A stretch of 64,000 nucleotides of DNA. Source: Gnetum montanum. Its lineage: Eukaryota > Streptophyta > Gnetopsida > Gnetales > Gnetaceae. This document shows, one piece after another, positions 1 through 11,060 of this stretch. Both the position numbers and the translations under genes were made by a program. The stretch spans positions 198,483 to 262,482 of the forward strand of contig MNCI01001838.1 of NCBI GenBank assembly GCA_015680685.1, read 5' to 3'. The notes under the pieces were generated by a model that saw only the letters and a list, made by a program, of their open reading frames with translations, did not search any database and was not told where the DNA came from. Positions within the stretch are counted from its first letter, which is position 1. Each line of letters starts with the position of its first letter.

Positions 1-189
1 TAAAAAGATTTGAAATAAATTACTCTAAGCTTAAACAATAAGAATTTATTATGATTAAAATATTGGGATATTTTAAGTATTATTTATTGAATACTTTGAT
101 TCATATTATGATTGTAGAGCCAGCCATAAGATAATTTCTATCACAATATGAAATTGAACTTAAAACAGCTACTTGGATAATCAAAGTTC

Positions 190-1570
190 AACAATTTTAG
201 TTTCTTCTAAAAACATGCTAAATAGTTAAGAATATGAGGCTAGTCAGAATGATGCCAAGAAAATTTGGACAAGAAGTATTAGTTTCTCCTAAAATCATAA
301 ATTGGCATGATGACATAGTAAAGTTTCTTATTAGACAAGAAATTTCCAAGGATCTATTGAATAGTAAAAAAAGAGCTTTCATAATCAAGACCAAGAAGTA
401 CATCTTCACTTAGGGAATTCTATATAGAATATATTTCAAAGGTATCTTACTAGAATATGCATCTAACCAAAAACTTAAATAAATACTAAAGTAATTCCAT
501 AAATATGAGGACTTATATTATGAGTCCTTTATGACCACTATGCAAGATATATTGAGATATGGATTCTACTGGTCCACTATGTATAAAGATCTACAAGATA
601 AAATTTAAACTTGCCATAGATGTCAAATTCATGGGCCAAAGCTAAAAAGGACTAATGCTTCATTGAAACTAGTAATAATGGAAAGGACTTTTTAAAGGTG
701 GAGATTAGATTTTATAGGAGCTATTACTCCATCTAAGGCATGACATAGATTTATGTTAACAACTACTGACTATTTTACTGAGTGACCAAAAGAAAAAGCA
801 TTAAGATGAAGTACTATATATGATGTAATTAAGTTTCTTAAGCAATAAATCATAAATAAATTTGGGATGCTAGAATCTTTGGTTATTAATAACGGCACAA
901 ATTTCCAATTAGCTTAGTTTGTAAGATGGACTTTTAAAAAATTAATCTTACTTTATTCATCTTCAAATTATTATCCACAAGGAAACAACCTAGAAGGATC
1001 TACAAATGAGAAGTTGATTTCTTATATTAAGCATTCCATGGACAACAATATAGGAAAATGGCATGAGATTTTGCAATGGGCTCTTTGGACTAATAGGATT
1101 ATAATTTAAAAAAAAAATCCATAAGCACTACATCGTTTAGCTTGATTTATGGAATTAATGGTTGAACAACTAACATAATCATGTCTTTGATAGTAGAATT
1201 TATGGAACATTATAGCCCATGGTCAAACAAGGAACATGTCGTGATGGATTTAATATTAAAAAGAAAATCCAAAATTGATGAAGCCTAAGATAGGCTCTTG
1301 CAGAATGTAGCATTAATGAAAAGATGATTTTATTGCCTAGTGGAATGGAAAGCATTCAAGAAAGGATATTGAGTTTTATTATGGAGAATTAATAGGAAAG
1401 ATAAAGCTATCAAATTCTTGGCTAGATGGATTGGACCATTGTTGATCAAACACCAAGTGGCCAAAAATACTTTCTAGCTTTCTTCATTAGATGGATAGGT
1501 GTTAAGCTTTCTGTTAAATGCCCTTCTTTTGAAGCATTATTTTTGGCAACCACCCACTTAAATAACTTAA
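190..1570 (+). pseudogene. Z: decayed Ty3/gypsy integrase (end of pol)
   Basis: Read through its stops, the plus strand gives a gypsy integrase. A leader with the order W-DIV-FL is followed by a degenerate HHCC region (GFYW, then TCHRC near 610-625). The core has DFIGAITP near 710-725, a second acidic site changed to VINNG (D to N) and a third region NLEGSTNEK near 985-1010. A C-terminal WIGPLLIK stretch and a final L-K-Y-like motif end near 1545. Many in-frame stops and a lost catalytic Asp make it inactive. No LTR of this element is visible; 1-189 is probably more of its pol and 1571-1709 shows nothing recognisable. It is older than element B, which begins at 1710. Confidence 0.8.
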
Positions 1571-1709
1571 TCATTAAACCAAATTTTTATATATGTACAT
1601 AGTATTTCGTAACAAAATTTTTAAAGGATGTTTTAGGAGATTAAAGCTAAGCTATAAAATTGATAAGCTTATCTTTTCATCAACAACCATGGTTGGGAAA
1701 ATAGGCTAA

Positions 1710-2619
1710 TGAGTGGTTGAAGTATCCCCTACGTCCAAGCATATGAAGCATGAAGCATTCACACACGATCTGGTCAAATTCTATGAACTCTATAGTTTTT
1801 GGTACACTAGTCTTCTAGGAAGTAAACCTTTTCCTAAGGTTGTTCATTGTCTTTCCAATTACATTTGTCATGTACAAAGGTATGGTTAAGTGTAATCAAG
1901 GCATATGATTTTTATTGTTTTATGTTTTATGTTCTTTGGTGCTTAAAGTAAAGAGATGAAATAAGTTAACAGCTAATCTAATTTAACCACTTAAACTAGT
2001 CTCTAACTAATCCTAACATAAGCATATGGTCCCACTTTTCATACACGTCCTAAACCGACATAACCACTACTAGGTTACCATGCACTACACTACTAGGTGT
2101 ACCAAGAAATAACATTGTTGGGATTACCAAGTGAATACATGTTTATGCTTGAAGCGATTGTACTTATGTACTTAATCTATTTAGCTTAATTAATTAACTA
2201 ATTTCTTAAAGTCTAATTCATCTTAATTAATTGCATATTTCATGAGAACAATAAATACATAAATAAATAATTAATCTATTCTAAGTGCTACAACATTTGA
2301 TCAAAAGACTTTTCTTTACTATTGTACAACAATGCTCAAATAAAGATCTGTACACTTTCTAACTCCTACTACAGGCACTCAGAGAAATATTCTAACATTT
2401 AAATGGATAAACTACAAGAGCTCTGCTACTACTATGACTTCTCCTCCTCATAAACATGGCTAGGAGCTTATTTTTATAGTTTTTGCAATAGTACTACATT
2501 GACAAGGCCTTGTATATGTAGCAAACACTACATCGATGTGACCCCATTAATGGGGCAACACCACGTAAACGGGGCCTAGTTGATGGGGGCCCATTGATGC
2601 AACACTTTGATGCACATCA
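1710..2619 (-). repeat. B 3' LTR
   Basis: It begins TG and ends CA, and matches 27430-28285 along most of its length (for example the ACGTCCAA, TAATTAATTAACTAAT and CATAAACATGGCTAGGAGC stretches). Read on the minus strand, U3 starts TGATGTGCATC and contains several GGCCCC / CCATTAATGGGG / TCAATG short motifs. A TATA-like sequence lies at 2470-2478. The distal ~75 bp of U3 in this copy is absent from the other LTR. Confidence 0.85.
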
Positions 2620-2655
2620 TACTCCCATGACTAAATGAAAATTCATCCTCAAGTT
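2620..2655 (-). other. B polypurine tract and upstream U-box
   Basis: Read on the minus strand, a T-rich box (TTTTCATTTAG) is followed by CATGGGAGTA and then the LTR start. The same arrangement precedes the 3' LTRs of C (41944-41965) and E (47346-47370). The purine run is short for a polypurine tract. The sequence also encodes the conserved peptide FSFSHG at the end of the extra ORF. Confidence 0.6.
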
Positions 2656-5600
2656 CCTTTATAAAATTGGGAAGGTATGGGATTATTGACTAACTCTTAA
2701 CAAAACAAACTAACTTGACAAACTTGAGTGCCCGAGTATATAGATCAAAAAATTACAAAAAATGGTAGTGTTGATGACACAAAATTGAACACCATTACAT
2801 GATTACACAAAAATTAGATAACACATCCTCTAGTGGCATGAAGGTGATGAGAAGATCAAACAATCCTAACCGTTGGAGGCTACTAAGGTTCTAAAGGACC
2901 TTCACTAGCTTTAGGCATGTGTGGTAGCTAAGGTGGTTATGGCTATCCTACTGCAACTACAACCTCTAATGGAAGGTGAAAGGAATCTAGTAATTTCTTC
3001 ATCTTCTCTTCCTCACTCTAGGGATCATTCATATTTCATGCATCATCACTAATGTGGGTTGGAATGAGGATATCCCATGAACAAGGCATTATTGGGAACA
3101 TCTCCTTCACATTGACAAACCAGGTAGCAAACTGTTTACATTCAATGTCAAATGTCCTTACTGTGTTCTGCAACTTCTAGTAGTCATTCATCCTCTTGAC
3201 CAAGTTTTCGATAGTTTATCATTGATCAATGAATCATGCCTTAAGAACATTGAGTTCAATGTTTGCCACCATAAGCTTTTACTTGGTGTCTTGTGATGCT
3301 TGAACTTGACCTCATATAACAAGTACAAGTTGGCCACCTATTTCTGGAGTTATGACTATGGCCATCCAATATTCAACATGGCCAAATTTTTGTAATGAAG
3401 ATTGGCAAGCTCCATATATTTTTTCATCTTCTCAATCTACAACTCCTTTGTGCATATTTCTGCTTTGTTGTAGGTGTCTATCTCATCAACGATGGGCTGC
3501 CATAATTCTTTCCCTTACTAGGGATGCTAAAAAGCTTTATTCACTTTCATTTTCATCAATTGGATCTATTTTTCATTTACTTCCTTTTGTAGACCAACTT
3601 GCTCTCTATAATGATCTTTAACTTTCTCAAATTTGAGACCTTGGATTTCCAAGCAGCTACCTCAAGTACAATTTTCTGGCAAAGGACACAGACCTCCTCC
3701 ATGGAGAGATTTCTATTTTCTATTGCCAATCTCTTCAATTCCATGTTTTCTCTTGCTAGTTTCTTCTACTATTGATGGATGAAATCAGTTAATTGTTACA
3801 TGTGCTCATCAACATTCTGCAGGTGATGGTTATTTATGGTCAATTTCATGTTCTCCTAGTGGGTCTTATTCAAGGCCTTCTAAATCTTGTGTTGTGTGAC
3901 CTCTACTAAGGATCGATAAAACATTGTTGTCTCCATTACACCTTCAATCCCTTTCAATCTAGTGTTGAGCTTTTCAATAGCTCCATCTCTTTTCAGTGCC
4001 AAGTTGAGGAATGCAGGGTCAGCAATCTAGGCTCTTAACTTAGCAACTTCTACAGCCAAGTGTTTATTTAGGTCCTTGGCTATTTCAAGTTATCCCTCCA
4101 AGATGATATTCTTGCCTCTTACGTCTAGCAACTTTGACTAGGTTCCAGTAATATTGTCTAGAAGGTCAAAGACATCTGGAAGTGGTTGCTCGGTTTCCAA
4201 CAGTTGGTCCAATAGATCTTCATGCTATGCTATATTTATTCTACCACTTGTGGTCCCTATGAACATTTGCACATCTTTGAGTGCAGTGATATCTAGTGTA
4301 GATTCCTCAAGTGCATTAAGCATTTCAGCAATACGATCAGTGACCACTTCTACTATACTCTCTTACCCCTATTATTGCATCACCAATACAGTTGCCCCTT
4401 CATCCTTCTCCAAGTGCACCAAGAAGGTTATAGCATTTCCAGATATTTTTGGAAGTGGTTGTTATTCTGCAAGAAATACTGTGACCTTTTTGACACTCAA
4501 ATTCGACCTCGCATGCAATTTCATTCTTTGGGCTAACAAAATAAATCCACCTCCATCCATCAAACTAATTATCAAAGCCACCTCATTTAGGTGACTCATT
4601 GCTAGCCTTTACACAGATGGGTTCCCACTAATCATGCCTTCTCATTACTCTTGTTTACTCAAGATCCATTCCTAGTATTTGCACAATCATTGGGCAATTA
4701 CATCAATGTATGGCATAGTTATTTAAGTGGTAGATGGAGGTGGTGGTCGCTACTACTCTTCTTAGATAATCATTGCAGTCATCCTGTTGGCAACTAGAAC
4801 TTGTCTGACGACATCATTGGTGTAACAGGCTATTCCTCCCCTCTAACAAAGTGTCCTAATGAGGCATGGAAAGGTCAGTTCCTTCCTTCCACATTCATTT
4901 CCTTTAAACCGCTTCTCCATCTCTAGATAGATCAACTATGGAAGGTTGATAAGGAATTTCCCACTTAGAGTGGTGCATGCTCAGGTAGAGAAGGTGGTGA
5001 CTTTTCTTTGCCTTACCATGGGATTGAGGTGGAAAGTTGTAATTTTGTAGTGGATCCTCTCTACTAATGTAAGTATGCCAAACTCCTTATGGTCAACACC
5101 ATAGCACTTCTAAATCCATTCTTTCTTAATGTAAGGATCTACCTGCATTAGGGTTTTAGCAAGGCTTGCCCCCATTTTTGGCAACTTAAACACTACAGTA
5201 ATGACCTATGCTGAGTAGGACACTGAGATGTCCTTGATTTTCACTTTGATCTAGGCTATCTATTGTTCCAAAATAGGAATGTCTCTCCCATGTACCACTC
5301 CCCAGTGGAAGTGATGATTGGCCACATGGGATAGGCCTTTAGCTAGTCCTACACTTCTTTTGGTTCTTGCTTTAGGAATGGGCCAATGTTTAACTCCTAG
5401 AGCACTATTTTTTTGACCTCTTGTCATTTGATTTGATTCAGGCAAACCTTTGTTAAGGTCACCTCCAAATTTTCTTATGGTGCTAGTGCATCATCTCGAT
5501 GGGAGTGTTCTATTGCTATTGCTAGTTCTAGAATCTATCTAATAGATTCCACTTTTGCTTCTTCTCTAAGAGAACATGTGGCATGGGTTGCCAGTGGTTC

Positions 5601-5696
5601 CTCTTAGGCTTCTTCTTGGCCTCTTCCTATTCTAGGCTATTTCTCCCTTGGTTGAGATGGTCTTGCTTCCTACGTGTGCTTTCCCTTTAGTGCCAT
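2620..5696 (-). pseudogene. B extra ORF downstream of pol (globular domain plus coiled coil)
   Basis: This is a roughly 1,000-codon reading frame, broken by many stops and frameshifts, that is clearly homologous to 47346-50270 in element E. It starts MALKGKHT at 5696. The N-terminal half contains a domain with the order W-GE/GRD-I-L and KLPKMGASLAK (about 5000-5340). This loosely resembles the retroelement-borne 'putative plant transposon protein' domain, but that assignment is by eye only. The C-terminal half (about 3400-4050) is a coiled coil rich in E/K/L heptads, including LSMEEVCVLCQK near 3677-3709. The end carries YLPN, then LEDEFSFSHG, overlapping the polypurine tract and running into the LTR. 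Position after integrase recalls the env-like ORF of Athila, but I see no signal peptide or membrane segment. Confidence 0.6.
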
Positions 5697-6142
5697 TTGC
5701 GGTCACAACACATCCATGGATTAGTAGATATAATGTGTAACTCTAAATATTTGAATATCTTTTCTCATTAGTTAGTTACACTTTGGCTAAGGTTGGACCA
5801 TGGTAGATTGATTATTTTATTAATATTTTATTAATTATTTATTGTAAATGTCACCGGAGCTTATTGGAAAGGTTTAACTCTTGTAATTTGGTGTTTAAGA
5901 GTTGATTTCTTAGTTAAACCCTCATGGGAGTTAGAAAAAAGGTAAAAACATTTCTACTAAAAATGTCACATTTTTGGCCCCCATGACAGAGAGCTTACCT
6001 CTAGTAGTTGTAGGGTCAAAGAACGGCATGATTTGGATAAACAATTAGGAAGTTATGAGCTTTGGAAGGTTCTAGGCTTTGAAAATTTGAAAAACTCCCT
6101 TGGTGTTTGTGAGAAAATGTAAAATTTTTAATGTGGAGTTGT

Positions 6143-6245
6143 GCATATATATACTATTTTATCTTTACATTGATGGGGCCTTATATACAGGGCCTCATAC
6201 ACAGGTTTGCTCCATCAATGGGGCCTCATATGTAGAGCCCATAGG
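6143..6245 (-). promoter_or_regulatory. B internal U3-like promoter module
   Basis: On the minus strand the module has the order GAGGCCCCATTGATGG, GAGGCCCTGTATATAAGG, CCCCATCAATGTA and then GTATATATATGCAC. The distal U3 of B's own LTR (minus strand of 2470-2619) carries the same GGCCCC / CATCAATG / TCAATGTA motif set, followed by a TATA-like CTATAAAAAT. The module lies about 450 nt upstream of the extra-ORF start. A promoter role is inference. Confidence 0.5.
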
Positions 6246-6879
6246 CAAAAATATTTACATTTGAAGATCTCAAAAAACATAAGAAATTTTTCAATGAACT
6301 TGGTATCCATGGAATCCTAGAAAAGTCAAGAATATGATAAAATCATTTAAGAAGGTATTTGAAAGCTCAAAAATTGAAAAAACTTGATGGAGAACATGTT
6401 TAATGAACAAAATATGTAAAGGAGCACATGGTGTAATGCAAAAGGTGGGTGTACAAAAGATTCTGATTACGAGAATGTATAAGGATAAGGAACTTAATGA
6501 ATCAAACCAAGAGATATGCAAGTGGGTCCTTCCCATAATAGGCACATGCCTTGTTTTCTTTTGCATAACCTCAACCTAAGGAGTTTGTGGGCCTCATAGG
6601 TGATTAATGGTCAATGGAAGTTAAGGACCAAAACTCAGAAGATTCTACCTAAGAATTCAAATACGTCACACCAAGACACAGAATCAAGAACATGGACACT
6701 GGTAGTGAGGTGAATTATGATCAGCATAGATGGATGATGGAGAAGGTTTAAAGGAATTCCAAATTGAGATCATAAAAAGCCCTTTGTGGAGTTTTGTGTT
6801 TAAAATGACCTGAGAAGATCCCTCCTTAGTCCAAACCAAAACCAACCTCTTTCAATGACTTTGTGATGCCACTCTAAGA

Positions 6880-7260
6880 CCAATCCACCCCCTTGAGATA
6901 CAAGAGTACTTCCACAAAACAACCACTATTCCATATAGAGAGAAAAGAGAAGCAGGAAGTGAGAGAGGGCCTTAGTTAGAGGGGACCTTTAGGCATGGGT
7001 AACATGTCTTTCTAGTCCCATAACTAGTGCTTGTAACCCATTTATTTGTCTAAGGTGTATGCTTTGAATTCCCATCATTTTTTTCATATTTTTTTTTTTT
7101 GTTTTTTTCCTTTTTGGATGGGAATCACACCATGTAAATACATTATTTGACTTCCTGTTATTAGATGATATGGAATGGTAAGAAGTCCATGAAAACACCC
7201 GAGCACCCAAGTAAGTAGAAGAGTACAAAGAGTATTGAGTCCCCTTGAAGTCACACCCTA
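6880..7260 (-). other. Conserved noncoding block after integrase
   Basis: Read on the minus strand, this block contains GACTTCAAGGGGACTC, a short gap, CATGAAAACACCC-type sequence in the reverse sense, then GGGACTAGAAAGACATG and CCCATGCCTAAAGGTCCCC. Element C has the same series at 40550-40880, and E has a shortened version at about 51640-51860. The block is not coding in any frame, so its conservation across three elements suggests an RNA-level or regulatory function. Confidence 0.5.
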
Positions 7261-7774
7261 TACAAGCCTTTGAATCCTAATCAATTTTGGAAACTATCAA
7301 GGTTACCAATTTATTAAAGGTTTATTTAATGAAAGGGATCTTAACTTCCAAAACAAGGAGAACTATAGAGTTTGTGGATGGGTGGATGTCATGGACTTAT
7401 TACCTGTTTCATGAAAAAGAAACCATGAATGAGCCATTAGTACAAAAATTCAAAAATAAAAACCAAACACTAGAAAACAAAACATTAAGCACAAACCACC
7501 ATTAATAGTAACTACAATACCACTGTGTTCTGTTGACACAAAGCACATTTATTATCAAAATTTTGAAAATCACACTCAAATAAAACAAGGTAAAATATAT
7601 AGGTGTAAAATATTCAAGAAAGATTCAAACATACTAACAATGGTGTAAAATAGGAAAAAGTTTTAAAATCAAAAAGATGTAAAATAAAAAACTAGAAAGA
7701 CAAAAATGTATAAAACAAAAAATAGAAAAAATGAGAAGCCATATGGATGATTAGCATGGATGGCCATCTCCCCC

Positions 7775-9035
7775 ATGAATAAGTTGAAAGAAGGAGATCT
7801 AAAAAAGTGAGCATGGTTGTCCATCTATTGAGGTATTTGTTGCACTGGGTTTCTTGGGTTCATGGAAAGGTTTTACTTATTGGATGTTGACCAACTACTT
7901 TTTATTTGGGCTCTCATGTTTGTATATGGTCATGGCCCCAAAAGGAAAGGTTTCATGAATTATATAAGGTCCCTCCCACAACATCTAAAATTTTTTTTTT
8001 GGGGGGTACATGTGTGGGGTTCTAGTAGAGAACCTTATCTCCCAATTGAAATTTCACNTACATGTGTGGGGTTCCAGTAGAGAACCTTATCTCCCAATTN
8101 GTACTTCATTCAAAGATAGAGCCATCAATCAGTTTTTGTCTAGCACATTAAGGTTGATTAGTCTTTCTTTCTATGCTAGGTTGAGGCCAAAGTTCACATC
8201 ACAGGTTGTTGAGAGTGTATAAAGCTTAGATTAAATCAAGAGTATTGGAAGTTTTCTATACACTAGCTTGTAGGAAGAGTATCCAATAGGAAATTTCCAT
8301 GTTGAGAAGTAGGCCAAGAGGGCATTTTTGAGTTTTGTGCTTCAATATCTTCTATATTTGCTTATGGTCTTTGTTAGGATCTTTGTGATCTCCTTATTAG
8401 TTACCTCTTCCTGACCATTGGCTTGGGGTTGATATGGTGTTGTTAATTTATGTTCGACCCCCAAGTGTTGCATAAGTTTTTGAAAGGTGGCACATGTAAA
8501 ATGAGTTCCATTGTGAAAAATTAGTGCATGTGGCACCAAAACTTATTTACAACATTTTTTTGTACAAATCTAGTAGCAATGGATGATGTACAATTAGTGA
8601 CAGCTGCTACTTCTACCCATTTAGTGCATTAGTTAATTGCTACGATGATATACGCCTTTCCATTGGACATGGGTGTGATGGGCCCCATGAAATCTATGTC
8701 CCATATGTCAAAGGACTCTAGTGGTTGAATCCATTGTTGAGGACCCTCCATTCATGTGGTCATCCCACCATCTCTTTGATAGCACCCATAAGATCAAACA
8801 AACTAGTGGGTGTCCCTAAAGATTGTAGGCTAATAATATCCTGCCATCAAGATTTTTATGACCATGCATCTCCTAGCAGAGTGGCCTCCACAAGGGCCTT
8901 CATGAGCATCTTGAAGAATGCATAGTTGATCTGCATTAGGGACACACCAATGAACTAGGCCATCAGTTCATACCTTGTAAATGTGTCTATTGATTTCCAT
9001 GAAGTACTTCTCCCAATGAAGAAACTATTGTTTCT
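7775..9035 (-). pseudogene. B integrase, decayed
   Basis: The HHCC region is at about 8800-8950 (DAHEGPCGGH, followed by a stop-broken GYYWPT equivalent). The first core Asp is in IDFMGPITP near 8680. The second acidic residue is replaced (IFHNGTHF, D to H, near 8515), while the third is kept in NGQEEVTNKE near 8415. The C-terminal domain is readable to about 7780 (FQLGDKVLY, WEGPYIIHETF, VKPFHE). Stops and the lost Asp make it inactive. An assembly join with single Ns and a 41-bp repeat sits inside the C-terminal domain (8007-8100). Confidence 0.8.
8058..8100. other. Assembly join: two single Ns around a repeated 41-mer
   Basis: Positions 8007-8047 and 8059-8099 are the same 41 bases with one C/T difference. 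The second copy is bracketed by Ns at 8058 and 8100. This is most simply an unmerged contig overlap or gap-fill artefact, not a biological duplication. Confidence 0.8.
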
Positions 9036-9119
9036 TTCTAAAGTCTAGACCTTATGGCATCTCCCGAGAAGGTAAGTGAGAATGTCATTATGCCATTTTT
9101 TTGTGGGTACTTGGTCATT

Positions 9120-9570
9120 TACTGCTCATGTAAAGAAGAGTTCATTTGGAAATTTATTAGAGAGCGAGCTCTCCTTCTCTTTGTTACCCCATCTTAATTG
9201 AGAGAGATGATCAGTGACCACATTCTCAGTCCCTTTCTGATCTACCATTATAAGATTGGATTCTTGCAAGATCATGAGCCACCATATGATATGAGGGCTC
9301 ACCATTGGCTTGTTCATTAAAAAGCAAATGGCACTGTGATCTATGTGAACAAATACTTTATAGCCAAGCACATAGTACCTAAACTTTTCAAGAGCATACA
9401 CCACTACCATTAGTTCTTTCTCAGTTGTGATGTAATTCAACTATGCACCCACAATGCTTTAGCTTATGCAATGGATGTAATATGGATGTTTCTTATCATC
9501 CAGTCACATAAGCATAGCTCCCAAAGCATAATTGGATGTATCTATCATTATGTGAAATGGTCTAGACTAG
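9120..9570 (-). pseudogene. B RNase H domain
   Basis: The 104-codon open stretch 9440-9126 carries the typical gypsy RNase H series TEKELMVVVYALEKFRYY, then HIDHSA and VTDHLSQL. The first catalytic Asp region (MIDTSNYALG) lies in the same frame at about 9500-9540, separated by stops. It follows RT directly and precedes integrase, as in other gypsy pol genes. Confidence 0.85.
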
Positions 9571-10430
9571 TTTAGTGCTTGTAGAATTGCAGTTTCCATG
9601 AGTTTTTCTTTTAGTCATTGGAATGCATGTTCACATTCCTTAGTCTAGATGAATGGAGCATCTTTCTTTGTAAGCTTAACCAACGGCTTTGCAATCTTAG
9701 AGAAATTTTCTATGAACTATCAATAGTAGCCAATGTTTCTAAGGAATGATTGGATGTCTTTAACTATCTCTAGTTGGTATGAAATTATTTGGATGAACCT
9801 TATCTTTTTAGGGTCTACCTTAATCTATTCTTTAGAAATTTGGTGCTGCAATACTATGCCCTCTGAGACCACTAGATGGTTTTTCTACCAATTCAGCCTA
9901 AGGTTTGTTTCAACACATCCTTTTAGTACTTGCTCAAGGTGATCTAAGGCTTGCTCAAATGTAGCCCCATAGGTAGAGAAGTCATCCATAAATAATTCTA
10001 TCCCACTACCAATCTACTGTTGGAAAATACTAAGGACCAAGCATTGAAATATTGTAAAAGCATTGCACAAACCAAACGACATCTTACAATATGAAAAAGT
10101 CCCTCAAAGACTCATGAACATTGTCTTGGCCTAACCTTCTGGTGTAATTTGGATTTGGTTATAGCCACTATCACCATCCAAGAAGTTATAATAGCAATGC
10201 CTAGAGATAGTGTCCAATACTTGGTCCACAAATTGCAATGGGAAATGATCTTTAAATGTTGCCATGTTTAATAGCCTAAAGTTGATGTAGACCCACCACT
10301 TGCCACTTTTCTTTGGCATAATTATGAGTGAGCTAACCAACTCACTGTTTGCAATGGGATAGCTGAACCTTGCCTTGAGGAGTTGTTCTATTTCCTCCTT
10401 GATGATCTATTGTAATTTGGGGTTTAACTA
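9571..10430 (-). pseudogene. B reverse transcriptase
   Basis: The fingers region reads IIMPKKSGKWWVYINFR and LDGDSGYNQIQI. The catalytic motif is kept as FMDDFSTYG near 9975-10000. Downstream motifs, including KVDPKKIRFIQ and GYY-SFIENFSKIAKPL, are present in frame with several stops. The FMDD rather than YVDD form, together with the primer site, places it with Athila-like elements. Confidence 0.85.
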
Positions 10431-11060
10431 CCTTTATAGCTATCTTCTTGGCTTCATGGCCAAGTTGGTGTAAATACAATGTTAGCATATCCTTGGATTA
10501 ATTCCAGTCAGTTTGAGATATGACTAAGCAAAGGCTATTAGCCATTTGTTGACCACCTGTAATAGCTTATCTTTTTGTTCAAGAGCAAGATTTTCATTGA
10601 TTATAACTAGCTTACCATTGTTTAAAAATACATACTCCATGTTGACTAGTAGAGCTTTTAACTCTAGGGGCTCTTGCTTGAAATTATCAAAGATTTCAAA
10701 CTCTCCCCAATAGGTATCATCATCTTCATCATCAGAGAGTTGGTGATGAACTTGCTCAAGTTCATCCATACCTTTGATATAAGCACATGTCACATTCTCA
10801 ATTGATTCCATGCATAATGTGTTACTATCAAAGTTAGTTTTCAATCATTGGGTGCCCTCCTATTTTGTGGCTACTACATACAAGCACCTTTGGATATCTA
10901 TTTCTTGTGCACACTGATTGCATGCTTTGATGAATGTACTTTTAATGAACCATATTTTCTACATGCAATTGCACCTGTTATCATTGTATGTGATGCATGG
11001 AACACACTTCTTATTTAGTCATCAAAATTCATTCTCCTTGGAGATCTGAGGTGGCATTTG
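10431..11060 (-). pseudogene. B linker before RT; protease missing
   Basis: The open stretch 10844-10524 encodes the acidic linker seen in the other elements (IKGMDELEQVHHQL, then EPLELKALLVNMEYVFL). Upstream, the sequence runs from the peptide ISKENEF at about 11040 straight into the proline-rich gag end. In element C about 0.6 kb encoding LLDSSSSVNLIS and its surroundings lies at this point. The aspartic protease is therefore deleted from B. Confidence 0.65.

Larger units (their letters stand above)
5697..7774 (-). other. B noncoding region between integrase and extra ORF
   Basis: About 2 kb without coding signal. It holds the U3-like module (6143-6245), a 19-nt box at 6081-6099 (GAAAATTTGAAAAACTCCC on the plus strand) that is identical in element E at 50761-50779, a block shared with element C (6880-7260) and T-rich runs on the minus strand near 7620-7740. 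The same layout occurs after integrase in C and after gag in E. Confidence 0.55.

Noticed and set aside
1702-1709. Target duplication GCTAA of B paired with 28290-28294
   Set aside because: The right copy is not adjacent to the LTR end, and that LTR is truncated; five bases can match by chance.
4154-4594. 146-codon plus-strand open frame
   Set aside because: It is antisense to the decayed extra ORF of B, has no recognisable domain and no promoter context.
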